From Labilithrix sp. (GTDB lineage Bacteria; Myxococcota_A; Polyangia; Polyangiales; Polyangiaceae), in the NCBI GenBank assembly GCA_019637225.1, contig JAHBWC010000070.1:1-46269 (forward strand): DNA of 46,269 bases, read 5' to 3'. A program made the position numbers and the translations under genes. Below are positions 44,153 to 46,269 of the stretch, piece after piece. Below the pieces are notes generated by a model. It was not told the DNA's origin, made no database searches, and saw nothing but the letters and a program-made list of their open reading frames with translations. The number at the start of each line of letters is the position of its first letter. Position 1 is the stretch's first letter.

Positions 44153-44282
44153 TTCTTGTCATCACGGGGCGGCACGCGCCGCCCCGCCCCGGAAAAGCGC
44201 GGTTTTCCGGGGTCCCCACCCCACGCGGCGCTCGCTTCGCGAGCTGGATTTCGGTCGAGCTTCACGCTCGCTCGTCTAGTAC
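44153..44282. repeat. cluster of perfect inverted repeats, possible dispersed intergenic element
   Basis: GGGGCGGC (44166-44173) pairs with GCCGCCCC (44178-44185); CCCCGGAAAA (44187-44196) pairs exactly with TTTTCCGGGG (44203-44212); GCTCGC/GCGAGC follows near 44229-44242. No coding frame is credible here. Such stacked palindromes with short loops suggest a REP-like or miniature element rather than one terminator. Confidence 0.5.
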
Positions 44283-44314
44283 CGCGTCGGAGAGGTTAGG
44301 ATCAGCGAGGAGCG

Positions 44315-45430
44315 ATGCACGACCCGATCGCGCTGGCGGTGCCGTTCTTCTTCGTCCTCATCGGGCTCGAGCTCGCCTGGGCGAAGAAGCGGGGCGCGCG
44401 CGTCTACCGGTTCAACGACGCGGTGACCGATCTGAGCTGCGGGATCACCTCGCAGATCGTCCACCTGGCCTGGGCCGCGACGCAGCTCGCGATCTACGCG
44501 TGGCTCTACGAGCGCGCGCGCCTCGTGACCATCGCGCCGACCTGGCTCGCGTGGGTCGTCGCCTTCGTGGGCGTCGATTTTCTCTACTACTGGTGGCACC
44601 GCTTCAGCCACGAGGTGAACGTGCTGTGGGCCGCGCACGTCGTGCACCACCAGAGCGAGGACTACAACCTCGCGGTCGCGCTGCGGCAGTCGGTGATCAC
44701 GGGCTGGACGGCCCTGCCGTTCTACCTCCCGCTCGCGCTCCTCGGCGTGCCGACGCTCGTCTTCGCGGTCGTTCACGCCCTCTCGATCCTCTACCAGTTC
44801 TGGATCCACACCGAGCTCATCGGCAAGGTGCGCGGCCCGGTCGACTGGGTGTTGAACCTCCCGAGCCACCATCGCGTCCACCACGCGATCAACGAGCGGT
44901 ACCTCGACAAGAACTACGGGGCGACGCTCATCGTCTGGGACCGTCTGTTCGGGACGTACGCCGAGGAGCACGAGCCACCGGTCTACGGCATCACGAACGC
45001 GCTCGGCAGCTTCAACCCGATGTGGGCGCAGATCCACTACTGGTTCGAGCTCGGCGCCATGGCGCGCGCCGCGCGACGGCCGATCGACAAGCTCCGCGTC
45101 TGGATCGCGTCGCCGGCGTGGAAGCCGGCGGGCTACGCGCCGCCGTCGGTCGCTCCGATCGATCGCCGGAAGAAGTACAATCCGCGGGCATCCCGCGCGG
45201 TCGTGCGCTACGTGGGCCTGCAGTACGTCGTCGTGAGCGCCGTCACGTTCTGCTTGATGATGTGGCACGGCGCGATCGCGACCGGGACGCTCGTCCTCGG
45301 CGGCGCCGCGGTCCTCGGGGCGCTCGTCGCCTTCGGCGGGCTGCTCGAGGGACGGCGCTGGGGGGTCTACGTCGAGGGAGCCCGCCTCGCGCTCGGCGCG
45401 GTCGCGGTGCTCGTCTGGCTGCGGAGCTGA
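44315..45430 (+). CDS. sterol desaturase/fatty acid hydroxylase superfamily protein (AGMO-like)
   Basis: A 371-residue polytopic membrane di-iron enzyme. The histidine boxes are complete: WHRFSHE (His95, His99), HVVHH (His108, His111, His112) and HHRVHH (His185 to His190), with WIHTE (His165) between, a pattern shared with alkylglycerol monooxygenase. DFLYYWWHRFSHEVNVLWAA is also typical of that group. There are several N-terminal helices and about three hydrophobic segments in the C-terminal extension. It would hydroxylate or desaturate a lipid; the substrate is unknown. ATG 44315 follows GAGGAG; a TAGGAT hexamer lies 12 bases upstream. Confidence 0.92.
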   Translation: MHDPIALAVPFFFVLIGLELAWAKKRGARVYRFNDAVTDLSCGITSQIVHLAWAATQLAIYAWLYERARLVTIAPTWLAWVVAFVGVDFLYYWWHRFSHEVNVLWAAHVVHHQSEDYNLAVALRQSVITGWTALPFYLPLALLGVPTLVFAVVHALSILYQFWIHTELIGKVRGPVDWVLNLPSHHRVHHAINERYLDKNYGATLIVWDRLFGTYAEEHEPPVYGITNALGSFNPMWAQIHYWFELGAMARAARRPIDKLRVWIASPAWKPAGYAPPSVAPIDRRKKYNPRASRAVVRYVGLQYVVVSAVTFCLMMWHGAIATGTLVLGGAAVLGALVAFGGLLEGRRWGVYVEGARLALGAVAVLVWLRS

Positions 45431-45446
45431 GCGCCCGCCGAGGACG

Positions 45447-45692
45447 TCACGAGGTGCTGCGGACGCGCGCGACGAGCTTGCCGCGGCTCGAGTCGAAGGG
45501 GTTACGCGAGAGGATCGGCGCCGCGCTCTTCGCGGCGGGCTCCTCGACGCGCGGCGCCGGCTCTTCGACGCGCGGATCCGGGACCGTGGACGCCGCCGGC
45601 GGCGGCGCGAGCAAGGTCTGGGCGATGAGCACGGCGGAGGCGCCGAGGCCCACCCAAAACGCTCGCCATGCTGTCCAGATCAGGCGGTCCAT
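45447..45692 (-). CDS. 81-residue GspC N-terminal-like membrane protein
   Basis: Starts at ATG 45692 (MDRLIWTAWRAFW). One TM helix (about 8-28, AWRAFWVGLGASAVLIAQTL) is followed by a Pro/Glu-rich tract (VEEPAPRVEEPA) and then APILSRNPFDSSRGKL, which matches the conserved ILDRNPFDHVTGSL stretch of GspC at the corresponding distance after its TM. The GspC beta domain and PDZ domain are absent. The open frame extends to 45836, but that part is atypical. Either a standalone GspC-like accessory or a degraded gspC copy. It converges on the AGMO-like gene with 16 bases between stops. Confidence 0.65.
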   Translation of the reverse strand: MDRLIWTAWRAFWVGLGASAVLIAQTLLAPPPAASTVPDPRVEEPAPRVEEPAAKSAAPILSRNPFDSSRGKLVARVRSTS

Positions 45693-46090
45693 GAATCGTC
45701 TCTCGAACGGTGCAGACGCCGAGGGCTGACAGTCGATCCGTAGATTCTCCGGCGCGACGTCTCCTCCGGGAGATGCGAGCGCCATGCCATTTGCTCCGGC
45801 GCTCGGAAATCTCGACAATTCAGCGGCTCCGCCCATTCCCGAGCTGCCACGCTGTCAGCGCCGTGGAACGCCGCCCACGGCGGACGCGTCAGGATGTCAA
45901 CGCGCGGGGCCGGCCCGCGCGCCGTCCTCCCGCGAGGGGCGGCGTCCGAGTCTCGGCGGGACGCGGGGCCCGTCGTCCTTCGGACACCTGACGGATATCG
46001 CGACGATCGGCGCGCACGCGCCGACGACGATCCGCCAGCGCGCAGAGCCGGAGGAAGGCCACGGTCGCGCTCGTCGTAACAGGGTCCGAG
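45693..46090. other. intergenic region, no gene seen
   Basis: About 400 bases upstream of the GspC-like gene. Open frames present here give Arg-rich, low-complexity translations with no start signals, so I call none. A slightly AT-richer patch lies near 45720-45760 and may hold the promoter of the minus-strand gene. No clear dyads. Confidence 0.5.
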
Positions 46091-46269
46091 ATGATGCCTG
46101 CACACCCGCCGCACTTCGGGCAACACGTCCCCGCGCACGCGCACCCCTCGGCCCCGGTCGGGCTGCAGGGCCCCCCGAACGCGGCTCCGGCATGGGGCCC
46201 CGCGCTCGCGCCGACGCTCCTCGCCTCCGACGGAGTCCCGCCCGCGGCGGTCGGCCCCGCCTTCGCGCC
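46091..46269 (+). CDS. possible start of a Pro/His/Ala-rich protein, truncated by window edge
   Basis: An open frame from ATG 46091 (double ATG) to the edge gives MMPAHPPHFGQHVPAHAH and then a Pro/Ala-rich sequence, 59 codons so far without stop. AGGG lies about nine bases upstream. The composition suits a disordered N-terminus of a larger protein, but the frame could be chance at this GC content. Confidence 0.35.
   Translation, partial: MMPAHPPHFGQHVPAHAHPSAPVGLQGPPNAAPAWGPALAPTLLASDGVPPAAVGPAFA

Noticed and set aside
45710..46193. Several short frames on both strands in the last intergenic region
   Set aside because: Low-complexity Arg/Pro/Ala translations with no ribosome site, and mutually overlapping; none is supported.

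Overview
The window is very GC-rich and densely coded. Its content points to a myxobacterium, most likely order Polyangiales (Myxococcota). The indicators are three Hanks-type Ser/Thr kinases with transmembrane proline-rich tails, several lipoproteins, a serine protease with a MYXO-CTERM-like tail, and a long type II secretion (gsp) operon that includes gspN. The assignment is inferred from gene content; no marker gene is present. No tRNA, rRNA, CRISPR array, insertion sequence or prophage was seen.

Layout. 1-1140 (-): 5' part of a Ser/Thr kinase. 1439-3915 (+): Tat-exported multicopper oxidase and an SCO1-type copper chaperone. 4006-8133 (-): Lon protease and a DUF1015 protein. 8215-11923 (-): an overlapping four-gene operon (kinase, TPR/two-TM envelope protein, two DUF1566 proteins), divergent from 11970-14326 (+), two tandem paralogous lipoproteins of unknown family. 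14349-16729: purD (-) and a PilZ-like protein (+) diverge around a perfect 20-bp palindrome. 16914-19655 (+): a second kinase plus TPR/two-TM pair.

19689-35679 (-) is one 16-kb type II secretion locus in the order gspC, small TM gene, gspD, gspE, gspF, GspG-like gene, gspG, gspH, gspI, gspJ, gspK, gspL, gspM, gspN, btpA. Start and stop codons are mostly overlapping or nearly so. gspI has no stop in its own frame and appears frameshifted; the frame expected from the operon's overlap pattern ends exactly on the gspJ start codon.

35963-45430 (+) carries cysD and cysN (sulfate activation, with a degenerate APS-kinase-like tail on CysN), an FHA-GGDEF diguanylate cyclase, a GNAT acetyltransferase, a trypsin-like protease lipoprotein, an SCT1-like glycerolipid acyltransferase, a cysteine-rich lipoprotein and a sterol-desaturase/AGMO-like di-iron enzyme. 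45447-45692 (-) encodes an 81-residue protein that resembles only the N-terminal part of GspC. A possible truncated gene begins at 46091.

The two most distinctive themes are (i) the kinase plus TPR/two-TM envelope partner module, present twice and once extended with DUF1566 proteins, and (ii) accessory variations of the T2SS: a GspG-like protein without a prepilin leader, an extra TM protein between GspC and GspD, an orphan GspC-like fragment, and the gspI frameshift.
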